Shown here one piece after another: positions 1 through 8,483 of a DNA stretch of 56,424 nucleotides. The translations under genes and the position numbers were made by a program. The DNA lies in NCBI GenBank assembly GCA_027623205.1, contig JAQBYC010000015.1, positions 1 through 56,424 of the forward strand, in the 5' to 3' direction. Every line of letters begins with the position of its first letter. The first letter of the stretch is position 1. Source of the stretch: Pseudomonadota bacterium (GTDB lineage Bacteria; Pseudomonadota; Alphaproteobacteria; GCA-2731375). The notes below the pieces were generated by a model that searched no databases, was not told the origin of the DNA, and saw nothing but the letters and a program-made list of their open reading frames with translations.

Positions 1-109
1 CAAAGGCGGCCGAAATCAATGAGGTGAAGGCGCTGATCGCCAGCAAAAGCAACGCGACCCACGGCGCCAGCTCGCCGGGCAGCAGAATGGCCCAGTCAAA
101 TTCGCTCAA
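1..109 (-). CDS. TauE/SafE-type sulfite exporter family permease, N-terminal fragment
   Basis: This is the first ~36 codons of a gene that runs off the left edge. The translation (TTG start, complement of 107-109) begins with Ser-Glu-Phe-Asp-Trp-Ala, followed by a hydrophobic segment ending TSLISAAF. That resembles the first transmembrane helix of TauE/SafE (DUF81) permeases, where the text usually continues into GIGGG. An in-frame TAG just upstream, at the border of repeat copy 1, limits the start to this TTG. The call rests on one helix and could be another small-molecule permease. Confidence 0.55.
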   Translation of the reverse strand, partial: MSEFDWAILLPGELAPWVALLLLAISAFTSLISAAF

Positions 110-120
110 CCGAACGTCCT

Positions 121-223
121 AGAGCAATTCTCAATCAAACGGATTCGCTTTAGGGATCCAAGGGATTGGTTCAATTTCTCTTTTCTCAAGAATCCGAGCA
201 TGTTTAGAAGAAACATGCTCTAG
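121..223. repeat. Dispersed ~103-bp intergenic repeat, copy 1
   Basis: It starts AGAGCAATTCTCAATCAAAC and ends with a perfect 10-bp stem (196-205 with 211-220, loop AGAAG) followed by TAG. The ends AGAGCA and TGCTCT are mutually inverted. It fills almost the whole gap between the two flanking minus-strand genes. The stop codon of the downstream-reading amidohydrolase (complement of 220-222) lies in its GCTCTAG end. Copies 2-4 are at 15147, 32182 and 39132; copies 1 and 2 form one subtype. Confidence 0.9.
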
Positions 224-1254
224 GCGGTGCCATCAAGGCGATAAATCCGGGTGGCCGTGTCATGAAACAGCTTGGCTTTTTCGTCGGCCGAGAAGTCGGC
301 GGTCAAGCGCTTGAAACTGTTCCACAGGACATTGTAGCTGCAGGAAACCATATCCACGGGAAAATTGGACTCGAACATGCAACGATCCGGGCCAAACTGC
401 TCGATGGTATGGTCGTAGTATTGTCGCGTCGCCAGCATCAACTCTTCCGAGTTCGGCGGCCGGTCCTGTTCGTGCCAGGCAAAGCCATTCAACTCCATAT
501 TGATGCCGCCCAGCTTGGCCACCACGTTCTCGCAACGGGCCAGCGCCGTAATATCCTGTTGCCATTGGGCGAAATCCGCATCCCGCCTGCCTGCGTAAGG
601 GCCGATGCCAAGGGGGCCGCCAAAATGATCCAGAATGATGCTGGTGTCGGGAAAGGCCTGGGCCAATTCCGTCAGTTCACCGATTTGCGTGTGGTAGCAC
701 CAGCCTTCAAAGCTCATGTCATGGCGCGCCAGATGGGCGAAGCCTTGGCGGAAATTATCCTGTTGGTACAGATGTTGCGGCGGATTGCAGCGGGCATTGG
801 GTACGTCGGCGGAGGCATCCCAGGTACAGGAGTGGCGAATGCCGCGAAAGCGCCCGCCGCCCGCAATGGTATGCGCGGCCAGCACCGGCGCCACGTCATC
901 GCCCAGGCACAGATCCGCATGGCCGACGATACCGGCGGCGATACGGGCCTTGCCATATTGTCCGCTGGCGCTCATGGCCGCGATGCCGTTGACGAATTCG
1001 GTCTCGCCAAGCATCCGCAGGGGTGCCGGGCCATCGGCCTTGACCATGGCGCCGCATTCGATGAAGACGGTGGAAACCACGTTATGGCCGCAATTCACAT
1101 CGGCCAGGATCTCGTCCAGCAGATAGCGGTGGGCGACCCGGCTGTGCACGAAATCCCAAAGATGATGATGCGGATCGCAGATTGGCAGTTCCGGATCCAG
1201 AGTCTCTTCCGCAACCTGTGCCAGCCAATCGGCATTCGTTGATTTCGTCGCCAT
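220..1254 (-). CDS. Amidohydrolase-2 family metal-dependent hydrolase
   Basis: 344-aa TIM-barrel hydrolase of the amidohydrolase-2 group (relatives include 2-pyrone-4,6-dicarboxylate lactonase and ACMSD-like enzymes). The N-terminal metal motif is seen as DPHHHLWDF at residues 27-35. Later metal/catalytic regions are ILDHFGGP (about residue 207) and CMFESNFPVD near the C-terminus, where the Asp-containing loop is expected. There is no signal peptide, so it is cytoplasmic. It probably cleaves a lactone or C-C bond of a carboxylated compound; the substrate is not readable. The ATG at 1254 is preceded by a GGAG-type ribosome site (complement of 1262-1267). Its TAG stop is supplied by repeat copy 1. 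Confidence 0.85.
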   Translation of the reverse strand: MATKSTNADWLAQVAEETLDPELPICDPHHHLWDFVHSRVAHRYLLDEILADVNCGHNVVSTVFIECGAMVKADGPAPLRMLGETEFVNGIAAMSASGQYGKARIAAGIVGHADLCLGDDVAPVLAAHTIAGGGRFRGIRHSCTWDASADVPNARCNPPQHLYQQDNFRQGFAHLARHDMSFEGWCYHTQIGELTELAQAFPDTSIILDHFGGPLGIGPYAGRRDADFAQWQQDITALARCENVVAKLGGINMELNGFAWHEQDRPPNSEELMLATRQYYDHTIEQFGPDRCMFESNFPVDMVSCSYNVLWNSFKRLTADFSADEKAKLFHDTATRIYRLDGTA

Positions 1255-1426
1255 CGCAATTCTCCTCCCAAGCGCAGATACAGAACGGCAAGTTTGGCCA
1301 GTGGGACGGTTTGGTCAAGCGATTTGGCAACGCAGCCGCCGTCCGGTTGTTATCGAATGGCCCGCAAGCGTACAATATTGTCTCGTCCGGCGCGCTGGCC
1401 CGGACGCAACGGTCGCCAGGAATGCC

Positions 1427-2536
1427 ATGCCGCAAGATCACGAAACCAACGCCGCCAACGACGCGTTAATCGATGCCATCGGCAATCTGCTGTCGCCATT
1501 GCTGAACGCCATGGAAGCGCTCAGCTATATCGGGCGGCACTTTCATCCGCCGCAACTGGCCGAGCTGGTGGCAGGCGTGGCCGCGGTGGATGCGCCGTTG
1601 CGTCAGGGCCTGGAGCAATTTCGCGGCATCACCTGGCCGGAGCATCTGCGGGCTTTTGCGGCGCGCATGGAAGCCGCGGCGGCTGCGGCCTGCCTGGGCT
1701 TCGACGGTCTTCGGGCCGCCGTCGAGGCGCCCGACGGCACCTTGCAAGCCTATCGCGGCATCCGCCAGAACAATAGGGCCTTTGCCGCCCTGTACCCCCT
1801 GGCGGATAAGCTGCCCCCCATCAACCGGTTTTTCCTGGATGATGCGGGGCGGTCGGACGAGGCCTTGGTGGAAAAACTGGCGGCGGCCGCAAGCGGGCGG
1901 GAGAACGTCGGCATCATGCATATCAATAACGAGAGCGGCAGCCGTGGCGGTTGTTCCATCTACGTGCCGGAATATTATGACCCCGGCGTTACCTATCCCC
2001 TGATCGTCGCCCTGCATGGCGGCAGCGGCCATGGCCGTGATTTCCTGTGGGCCTGGTTGCGGCAGGCGCGCGGTCGGGGCGCCATCCTGATCAGCCCCAG
2101 TTCCCTGGCCGGCACCTGGTCATTGACGAGCCCGGACGCGGACAGCGCCAATATTGAACGGATGCTGTCATTCGCCAAGGCGCAATGGAATATCGACCCC
2201 GCCCGCCTGTTGCTGACCGGCATGAGCGATGGCGGCACCTTCACCTATGTCTCGGGCCTGCAAGGCGCTTCGCCTTATACCCACCTGGCGCCCATCGCCG
2301 CCTCGTTCCATCCCCTGCTGTTGGAGATGATGGACGCAGAGCGCATCAAGGCGCTGCCGGTCTATCTGACCCACGGGGCCCTGGATTGGATGTTTCCCGT
2401 CGATATCGCCCGCGGCGCCAAGGAGGCCCTGACCAGGGCCGGGGCTGATCTGTGCTACCGCGAGATCGCCGATCTGTCCCATACCTATCCCAGCGACGAA
2501 AACCCCCGCATAATGGATTGGTTCCTGGATGGGTAG
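1427..2536 (+). CDS. Alpha/beta hydrolase, esterase/phospholipase-type
   Basis: 369 aa from ATG 1427. The frame is open further upstream, but that stretch lacks family similarity. The C-terminal half is an esterase: oxyanion HGG at 198-200, nucleophile elbow GMSDGG with Ser267, Asp320 in HGALDW and His352 in LSHTY, a complete triad. The first ~185 residues are a helical, alanine-rich region unlike the catalytic fold and may be a lid or accessory domain. No signal peptide is seen. It is similar to plant-type/PHB-depolymerase-like esterases; the substrate is unknown. It stands alone on the plus strand, divergent from the amidohydrolase at 1254. Confidence 0.8.
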   Translation: MPQDHETNAANDALIDAIGNLLSPLLNAMEALSYIGRHFHPPQLAELVAGVAAVDAPLRQGLEQFRGITWPEHLRAFAARMEAAAAAACLGFDGLRAAVEAPDGTLQAYRGIRQNNRAFAALYPLADKLPPINRFFLDDAGRSDEALVEKLAAAASGRENVGIMHINNESGSRGGCSIYVPEYYDPGVTYPLIVALHGGSGHGRDFLWAWLRQARGRGAILISPSSLAGTWSLTSPDADSANIERMLSFAKAQWNIDPARLLLTGMSDGGTFTYVSGLQGASPYTHLAPIAASFHPLLLEMMDAERIKALPVYLTHGALDWMFPVDIARGAKEALTRAGADLCYREIADLSHTYPSDENPRIMDWFLDG

Positions 2537-2614
2537 GCGGTAGCGCCAGCGGATAAGTTCCACTAGCATTGAGTAGGTCTAATTAATCAAGCAACAATTT
2601 GGGGAGAAAGACGC

Positions 2615-3043
2615 ATGTCGGATTCACATACCGGTAAGTGTTTCTGTGGAGCGGTGGAGTTTGAAGTCTCCGGTGAGCCCGCCGCCATGGGTTATTGTCA
2701 TTGCGTGGATTGTACGACGTGGGCCGCCTCGCCGATCAATTCCTTCAGCTTGTTTCCTCTGGGCAGTGTTACGGTTACCAAAGGCGAAGACAACATCGGC
2801 ACCTTCAGCAAGACCGAGAACTCCGACCGCAAGTTTTGCAAGACTTGCGGCGGCCACTTGTTCAGTGATCATCCCGGCATGGGTTTGGTCGATGTTTACA
2901 GGAACGTTGTGCCGGGCTTAAAGCACGAACCGGCCGTGCATGTATTCTATGCCGACAAGACCATTTCCGTGAAAGACGGTCTGCCCAAGTTCAAGGACAT
3001 GCCGGCGGACTTTGGCGGCTCGGGCGAAACCCTGCCAGAATAA
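2615..3043 (+). CDS. GFA/CENP-V family zinc protein
   Basis: 142-aa member of the glutathione-dependent formaldehyde-activating (Gfa) / CENP-V fold. The expected cysteines are present: Cys9 and Cys11, then Cys28, Cys30 and Cys33, then Cys75 and Cys78, which bind structural and catalytic zinc. The length matches the family. The start ATG follows a GGGGAG ribosome site at 2600-2605. The biochemical role of most Gfa-like proteins is unproven; S-hydroxymethylglutathione formation is only the family archetype. The SDR gene begins 26 bp downstream, so the two are probably co-transcribed. Confidence 0.85.
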   Translation: MSDSHTGKCFCGAVEFEVSGEPAAMGYCHCVDCTTWAASPINSFSLFPLGSVTVTKGEDNIGTFSKTENSDRKFCKTCGGHLFSDHPGMGLVDVYRNVVPGLKHEPAVHVFYADKTISVKDGLPKFKDMPADFGGSGETLPE

Positions 3044-3069
3044 ATCTTCCCATACAGAGGGATCGCACC

Positions 3070-3852
3070 ATGACCATAGGACCACGATTGCCGGGCAAGG
3101 TCGCGCTTGTTACGGGCGGCGCATCGGGGATCGGCGCGGCGACCGCCACCGCCTTTGCCGAACACGGCGCCTCGGTGGTGGTGACGGATATAAATGACAA
3201 TCTGGGCCATGCCGTGGTGGACAAGATCACGGCGAATGGCGGCGAAGCGATCTATCTGCGCCTCGATACCGTTGATGAGGATCTGTGGATCGCCGCCGTG
3301 GCGGAGACGATGGAAAAATATGGCGGTCTTGATGTGCTGGCGAACATCGCGGGCGTCACCGACCGCCGGCCCGACAACAAAGGCATCCTGAAAATCGAAG
3401 ACGCCACGCTTGAAAGCTGGAACAAGGTCTTTGCGGTGAACGCCACCGGGGTCTTTCTGGGGGTCAAGCATGTCATTGCCCCCATGCGTGCGGGGGGCGG
3501 CGGCTCGATCATCAATATCTCGTCAATCTACGGCATCGTGGGTTCGGGGGGCGGGGCGGCCTATCATTCGTCGAAGGGCGCGGTCCGGACCTTCTCCAAA
3601 TCGGCGGCCATGCAATATGCCGCCGACAAGATCCGCGTCAACTCGGTGCATCCGGGGTTCGTTGATACCCCCATGACCGCATCGACCCATGAAAGCGCGG
3701 AAAGCGCCGCCCCGCGTCTGGCCGCCACACCCCTGGGCCGTTTCGGGGTGCCCGAGGATATCGCCATGGGCTGCCTGTTCCTGGCCTCGGACGAAAGCGC
3801 CTGGATGACCGGCTCGGAACTGGTCATCGACGGCGGCATGTTGGCGCAGTAG
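3070..3852 (+). CDS. Short-chain dehydrogenase/reductase (SDR)
   Basis: 260-aa classical SDR. The cofactor motif is TGGASGIG (15-22), and Asp40 at the end of beta-2 points to NAD(H) rather than NADP(H). The catalytic residues are Ser151/152, Tyr165 and Lys169 (YHSSK). The C-terminal part, with the family's PGFVDTPM and LASDE..WMTGSELVIDGG motifs, is intact. It oxidises or reduces an alcohol/ketone of unknown identity. It lies directly downstream of the Gfa-like gene and converges on the CaiB gene at 3865 with only 12 bp between the stops. Confidence 0.9.
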   Translation: MTIGPRLPGKVALVTGGASGIGAATATAFAEHGASVVVTDINDNLGHAVVDKITANGGEAIYLRLDTVDEDLWIAAVAETMEKYGGLDVLANIAGVTDRRPDNKGILKIEDATLESWNKVFAVNATGVFLGVKHVIAPMRAGGGGSIINISSIYGIVGSGGGAAYHSSKGAVRTFSKSAAMQYAADKIRVNSVHPGFVDTPMTASTHESAESAAPRLAATPLGRFGVPEDIAMGCLFLASDESAWMTGSELVIDGGMLAQ

Positions 3853-3864
3853 CGGGGCAAACGG

Positions 3865-5109
3865 TTAAATCACGCCGTCTTCCCGCAGTTTGTCCACCGC
3901 CGCGCTGTCCAGGTTCAGCCAACGGCCAAACACATCCTCGGCATGTTCGCCCAACAGCGGCGCAGGGGCCAGCGCCGGCGTGGCGCCGTCGTGGCGCACG
4001 GGCCAACCGGGCATTTTGAAGTCGCCGTTGGTCGGATGCGCCATGGTCTGCATGATGCCCCGCGCCGCGAAACTTGGATCATTCTGCAGTTCTTCCGTAT
4101 CCAGCACCGCGCCCGCGGGAATGCCGGCGGCGCCCACCAGCCGCATGGCCTCGTGCTTGTCGTGCTGCCGGGTCCATGCGGCAATCATGACATCGATTTC
4201 TTCCTCGCGCTCGGCCCGGACCGGCCCGGTCGCGTAGTGCGGGTCGCCGATCAGGTCCTCCCGCCCGATCAGTTCCAACAGCCGTTGCCAATGCAGCGGG
4301 TTGGCCCGGCTGGTATAGATATAGACATAGTCGTTGGGCCCGCCGGGCTTGCACGGATAAATCCCACAGGGCGGATTGCTGCCTGACAGCAGTTTGGCGC
4401 CGGCCCTTGGCGCGGCCTTGCCAAAGCTGGCCTGGGTGGCGAAGGCGACGCGGATGTAATGCAGCATGGCGTCCTGCATCGCCAGCTGCAGGCGCTCGCC
4501 CTTGCCCGTGCCCTTGCGGCGGTACAAGGCGCCAAGGATCGAGATCGCCAGCAACATGCCCGTGCCGGTATCGCCCAGGGTGGCGCCTGGTTTGAGCGGC
4601 GGTCCATCGGCCTCGCCGGTGATGCTCATGACGCCGCCGCAGGCCTGGGCGATCATGTCGAAAGCCAGGTTGTTCTCATACGGACTGCCGTCGCCAAAAC
4701 CCTTGACCTGGGCATAGATGATCGAGGGATTGACCGCCCGCATGACATCATAGCCAAGGCCCAGGCGTTCGATGGCGCCGGGCGCAAAATTTTCAATCAC
4801 CACGTCCGCCGAACGGGCCATATCCTTGACCAGTTCCACCCCGCGCGGGTCCTTCAAATTCACCGTGACGGATTTCTTGGAGGCATTGAACAGCAGGAAA
4901 TACCAGGAATCGAGACCGCCAGGTAAGGCGAACGCACCACGGCCCGGGTCCCCGCCCGTTGGATTTTCCACCTTCACCACCTCGGCCCCCAACCAGGCCA
5001 GCGCCTCGGTGCACGACGGCCCCGCCTCGAACTGGGTCAGGTCAAGAATGCGTACGCCGCTCAGACAGCCCGCGTCAGGATTGTCGCCATTGTCACTCGT
5101 TACACTCAT
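3865..5109 (-). CDS. CaiB/BaiF family CoA-transferase
   Basis: 414-aa family III CoA-transferase. The N-terminus reads ILDLTQFEAGPSCTEALAWLGAEVVKVE, the usual opening of the family, and Asp151 in AFDMIAQACGG corresponds to the catalytic aspartate that forms the acyl anhydride. It should move CoA between a thioester and a free acid in the cytoplasm. No partner subunit or decarboxylase is adjacent. The ATG at 5109 faces the NIPSNAP gene at 5215, and the 105-bp gap probably holds divergent promoters. The physiological acid is unknown. Confidence 0.9.
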   Translation of the reverse strand: MSVTSDNGDNPDAGCLSGVRILDLTQFEAGPSCTEALAWLGAEVVKVENPTGGDPGRGAFALPGGLDSWYFLLFNASKKSVTVNLKDPRGVELVKDMARSADVVIENFAPGAIERLGLGYDVMRAVNPSIIYAQVKGFGDGSPYENNLAFDMIAQACGGVMSITGEADGPPLKPGATLGDTGTGMLLAISILGALYRRKGTGKGERLQLAMQDAMLHYIRVAFATQASFGKAAPRAGAKLLSGSNPPCGIYPCKPGGPNDYVYIYTSRANPLHWQRLLELIGREDLIGDPHYATGPVRAEREEEIDVMIAAWTRQHDKHEAMRLVGAAGIPAGAVLDTEELQNDPSFAARGIMQTMAHPTNGDFKMPGWPVRHDGATPALAPAPLLGEHAEDVFGRWLNLDSAAVDKLREDGVI

Positions 5110-5214
5110 CGTCTCTGGCTCCCGGGTTTGCTCAAGATATTCCCATTTCTACAATAACAGGATAGAAAGGCAGTGGCATATTAATGCCATGATGCATGGG
5201 AGAATTGAAACCAG

Positions 5215-5541
5215 ATGATCTACGAACTGCGCGTTTACCACTGCATGCCGGGCCGCCTGCCGGACCTGTTGAAGCGTTTCGATACCATTACCCTGCCGCT
5301 CTGGGACAAGCATGGCATTCGCCAGGCCGGTTTCTGGACCACGATGATCGGTGAATCGAACCAGGATCTAACCTACATGCTGGCCTGGGACTCCCTGGCC
5401 GAGCGCGAAGAGAAATTCGGCGCCTTTGCCGCCGATCCGGAATGGCTGGCCAAACGGGCCGAGACCGAGGCCAATGGCCAGATCGTCGCCTCGTTGAGCA
5501 GTCAGTTCCTGGCCCCGACCAGTTTCTCGTCCGTGAAGTGA
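5215..5541 (+). CDS. NIPSNAP family protein
   Basis: 108-aa protein beginning MIYELRVYHCMPGRLPDLLKRF, the characteristic start of bacterial NIPSNAP (dimeric ferredoxin-like alpha/beta barrel) proteins. The conserved W/DxLAEREEKFGAF segment is also present. These often sit beside catabolic acyl-CoA genes, as here beside the CaiB gene, but have no agreed function. The stop codon (5539-5541) directly abuts the convergent stop of the methyltransferase at 5542, leaving no intergenic base. Confidence 0.85.
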   Translation: MIYELRVYHCMPGRLPDLLKRFDTITLPLWDKHGIRQAGFWTTMIGESNQDLTYMLAWDSLAEREEKFGAFAADPEWLAKRAETEANGQIVASLSSQFLAPTSFSSVK

Positions 5542-6048
5542 TTAGCGTCGATCTTGCAGGGCCGCGTTCTCGACCCGAATGCGATGGACCAGCAACAGGG
5601 CGTTGAGGATCGAAAAAGTGATGGCGATGGCGTAGGCGGAAAACGCCAAGGGTAAAACGGCGATTTCCCCAATGACCAATAAATAGTTGGGATGGCGCAG
5701 CCAGCGGTAAGGCCCGCTGCTGATCAGAGGTGCTGCCGGCACGGTAATGATACGGGTGCACCAATAGGGACCCAGGCTGCCCAGCACCCAGATCCGGGCA
5801 ATCTGTAACAGCGCGAACAGGCCGAGCCACCACCAATTGATGGCCGGACCCCGGGCCACCCAGAACGCCAGGGCGGCCAGCCAGCCGCCATGGACCAGAA
5901 AGAAAAACGGATAGTGTCCGGCCCCGGCCTCGACCCCGCCCATGGCGCGCAGCCGCGCCTCGTTGCGGCGGCTGTGGAACAGCTCGCCCAGACGCTGGGC
6001 CACGACAAGGGCCAGGATGATCCCGGGCAAATTAAGCGCCGGATTCAA
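5542..6048 (-). CDS. Isoprenylcysteine carboxyl methyltransferase-like membrane protein (polyketide O-methyltransferase candidate)
   Basis: 168-aa multi-pass membrane methyltransferase of the ICMT/phospholipid-methyltransferase family. About four hydrophobic segments are visible, and the SAM-binding C-terminal motif YRWLRHPNYLL is followed by a cytosolic RVENAALQDRR tail. It begins with TTG (complement of 6046-6048), and the T-T-G-A overlaps the synthase TGA stop, so translation is likely coupled. Pairing with a type III PKS is the arrangement of Streptomyces srsA-srsB, where SrsB methylates alkylresorcinols. By that analogy it methylates the polyketide made by the upstream gene (inference). 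Confidence 0.8.
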   Translation of the reverse strand: MNPALNLPGIILALVVAQRLGELFHSRRNEARLRAMGGVEAGAGHYPFFFLVHGGWLAALAFWVARGPAINWWWLGLFALLQIARIWVLGSLGPYWCTRIITVPAAPLISSGPYRWLRHPNYLLVIGEIAVLPLAFSAYAIAITFSILNALLLVHRIRVENAALQDRR

Positions 6049-7103
6049 ATGGTTTCCAACAAGGCGAAAGCGGCGGTGAAGCCGGGGCCCATGCTGGTCA
6101 ACAACAGGCGGCGGTCCGGGTCCAAGCCTGCCTGGCGCAGTTCCTGCAATACGAAAAGCACGGTGACGGCGGACATGTTGCCATGCCGGCGCATGACGTC
6201 CCGCGCTTCCACCAGGCCGCCGGGGGGCAGGCCGAACACGCCTTCCAGGGCATCCAGTACCTTGGCCCCGCCGGGGTGGGCGACAAAATGGTCGATCTGC
6301 GGCCGCGTCAGGCCATGGCGGGTCAGAAATTCGTCCAGGGCCTGACGAAAATCCTGTTCGACAATGGTTGGAATATCGCGGGAAAATATCACCCGCAGGC
6401 CATCGTTGCCGGCATCCCAGCCCATGACGTCCAAGGTATTGGCCCAGGTATGTTCGCCCCAGGCGGTGATCGCCGGGCCGCTGCCCGTTGTCGATATGAC
6501 GGCGGCGGCGGCGCCGTCGCCAAACAATGCGGTGGCGATAATATTACTTTTGCTGCGGTCACCGTGGCGCAAGGTCAGGCTGCACAATTCCACCACCAGC
6601 AACAAAACCGTCGCCCCCGGCTGGCCACGGGCCAGGGCGGCGGCGCGGGACAGGCCCTGCACCCCGCCGGCGCAGCCCAGGCCAAAGACCGGCAGCCGCT
6701 GCACATCCCGGCGAAACGGCATGCGGTCGACCAGCAAGGCATCCAGGCTGGGCGTGGCAATGCCGGTGGAAGATATGGTGACGATGATATCGATGTCAGC
6801 CGGGGTCAAACCCGCCTCGCCCATGGCCGCACCGGCGGCCTGCTGCAGCAGCGCGCTGGCATGTTGCAGATAAAGCCCGTTGCGCTCGGAAAAATCGTGC
6901 GGTTGCAGATACCAATCCAGCGGCTGGCAGGTATTCCGGGTTTCGATGGCCGTATTGCCAAATATGCGCGCTAGCCGTTGCGGGCCCATGGTCGCGGCCT
7001 GCCTGGAGAATAGCCGGGCCGCGGCGGGCAGGGCATCCGCCTGCCGCATCAGGTGTTGCGGCACCGCCGTGGCCAGCCCATTCAGCCTTGCCGGTGTGGC
7101 CAT
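6045..7103 (-). CDS. Type III polyketide synthase (chalcone/stilbene synthase family)
   Basis: 352 aa from the ATG at 7103; the same frame stays open far upstream antisense to the LeuB-like gene, but that part is not family-like. The Cys-His-Asn triad is complete: Cys144 in GLGCAGG, His276 in FVAHPGG, Asn309 in RHGNMSA. The length matches bacterial type III PKSs. The enzyme extends an acyl-CoA starter with malonyl-CoA to alkylresorcinols or alkylpyrones. It forms a two-gene operon with the overlapping ICMT-like methyltransferase. No dedicated fatty-acid starter gene or hydroxylase (srsC) is next to it. Confidence 0.92.
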   Translation of the reverse strand: MATPARLNGLATAVPQHLMRQADALPAAARLFSRQAATMGPQRLARIFGNTAIETRNTCQPLDWYLQPHDFSERNGLYLQHASALLQQAAGAAMGEAGLTPADIDIIVTISSTGIATPSLDALLVDRMPFRRDVQRLPVFGLGCAGGVQGLSRAAALARGQPGATVLLLVVELCSLTLRHGDRSKSNIIATALFGDGAAAAVISTTGSGPAITAWGEHTWANTLDVMGWDAGNDGLRVIFSRDIPTIVEQDFRQALDEFLTRHGLTRPQIDHFVAHPGGAKVLDALEGVFGLPPGGLVEARDVMRRHGNMSAVTVLFVLQELRQAGLDPDRRLLLTSMGPGFTAAFALLETI

Positions 7104-7337
7104 GAAGTTTCCTTCTTGCTGGATCAACGTGTTCCCGGATCGATGGCTACCTAACGCGGTGGGCCGGCGGGAGGCAAGTAAATTGACCGTGCTCGTTTTG
7201 CCTCGGCCCATGTCGCCTTGCAGTATTATCAACCCATTTTGCCGTTTTGCCCTGATGTGGGTATTCTTAATCTGCTGTTGGTCTCGCCAGCCGCCATACC
7301 GGAAAGATGCGGCGGTGATGGCTTGATCGGGGAGGAT

Positions 7338-8453
7338 ATGGGTTTGTCCTATCGGATGATTGTATTGGGCGGCGACGGCATCGGACCGGAAGTCACGGCG
7401 GAAGCCGTGCGTGTCATGGACTGGTTCGGTGAACATCGCGGCCTGGACATCACCGCCCGGCATGAACTTTATGGCGCCGCCGCCTATCGCGCCCACGGGG
7501 CCGTGATTGGGGAAGCGGTCATGGCTGATCTGCGCGAGGTGGACGCGGTCCTCTTCGGCGCCACGGGCGGACCGGATTATGATGAAATTCCCCTTGAAAT
7601 CCGACGCCGGGACAGCCTGTTGCGTATTCGCAAGCATATGGCGGTGTTCGCTAATCTGCGCCCGGTGATCGGCTATGACGAACTGGCGGATACGGTCTCG
7701 ATGAAGGCGGAGGCGATCAGCGGCGTCAATATGATGATCGTCCGGGAACTGAACGGCGGGATCTATTTCGGCCAGCCGCGGGGCGTCACGGTATCCGCCA
7801 ATGGCCTGGAACGCGGCGTCAACACCCTGGTCTATGAAACGCCGGAGATCGAGCGCATCGCCCGCTTTGCCTTTGACTTGACAAAACAGCGGGGCGGCCA
7901 TTTGCATTCCATCGACAAATCCAACGTCCTGGAATGTCATCAATTGTGGCGCAGGATCGTCACCCGCATCGGGGCCGAGGAATATCCGGCTGTTTCCCTG
8001 ACCCATATGATCGTAGATAATTGCGCCATGCAGATCATCCGCGATCCGAAACAATTCGATGTGGTTCTGGCCGATAATATGTTCGGCGACATTCTGTCCG
8101 ATCTGGCCGGCGCCATCTCCGGTTCCTTGGGCATGTTGCCCTCGGCTTCCCTGAGCCTGCCCGATGATAGCGGCCGCCGCCGGGCCCTGTATGAACCGGT
8201 GCATGGCAGCGCGCCCGATATTGCCGGCCAGGGCATCGCCAATCCCCTTGGCGCCATCCTGAGTTTCGGGCTGGCCCTGGAGCTGTCGTTCAATAGCCCC
8301 GGCGAGGCCGAAATGTTGCGCCAGGCCGTACATGGCGCCCTGGCCGCGGGTGTGCGTACCCCCGATATCATGGCCGGGGGCGGCACAGCCGCCTCGACGG
8401 CCGAAATGACCGATGCCGTGCTGGCTGAATTGCAGCGCCTGCATGATGCATGA
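7338..8453 (+). CDS. Isopropylmalate/isocitrate dehydrogenase family protein (LeuB-like)
   Basis: 371-aa beta-hydroxyacid oxidative decarboxylase. GGDGIGPEV lies near the N-terminus. The substrate-arginine region RRRDSLLRIRKHM resembles LeuB, and the Mg/NAD segments DNMFGDILSDLAGAI and EPVHGSAPDIAGQGIANP are intact. Start ATG 7338 follows a GGGGAGG site. The absence of leuC/leuD/leuA nearby, and its position ahead of an amidohydrolase and an acyl-CoA ligase, suggest a catabolic 3-substituted malate or tartrate rather than leucine synthesis (inference). It is divergent from the polyketide synthase, with a 234-bp shared upstream region. Confidence 0.85.
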   Translation: MGLSYRMIVLGGDGIGPEVTAEAVRVMDWFGEHRGLDITARHELYGAAAYRAHGAVIGEAVMADLREVDAVLFGATGGPDYDEIPLEIRRRDSLLRIRKHMAVFANLRPVIGYDELADTVSMKAEAISGVNMMIVRELNGGIYFGQPRGVTVSANGLERGVNTLVYETPEIERIARFAFDLTKQRGGHLHSIDKSNVLECHQLWRRIVTRIGAEEYPAVSLTHMIVDNCAMQIIRDPKQFDVVLADNMFGDILSDLAGAISGSLGMLPSASLSLPDDSGRRRALYEPVHGSAPDIAGQGIANPLGAILSFGLALELSFNSPGEAEMLRQAVHGALAAGVRTPDIMAGGGTAASTAEMTDAVLAELQRLHDA

Positions 8454-8483
8454 ACCCATCCCATGGAGGTGAAAGGCCATACA

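Noticed and set aside
7338-8453. Leucine-biosynthetic leuB
   Set aside because: No leuA/C/D nearby, and the gene is co-directional with catabolic amidohydrolase and acyl-CoA ligase genes; left as family-level LeuB-like.
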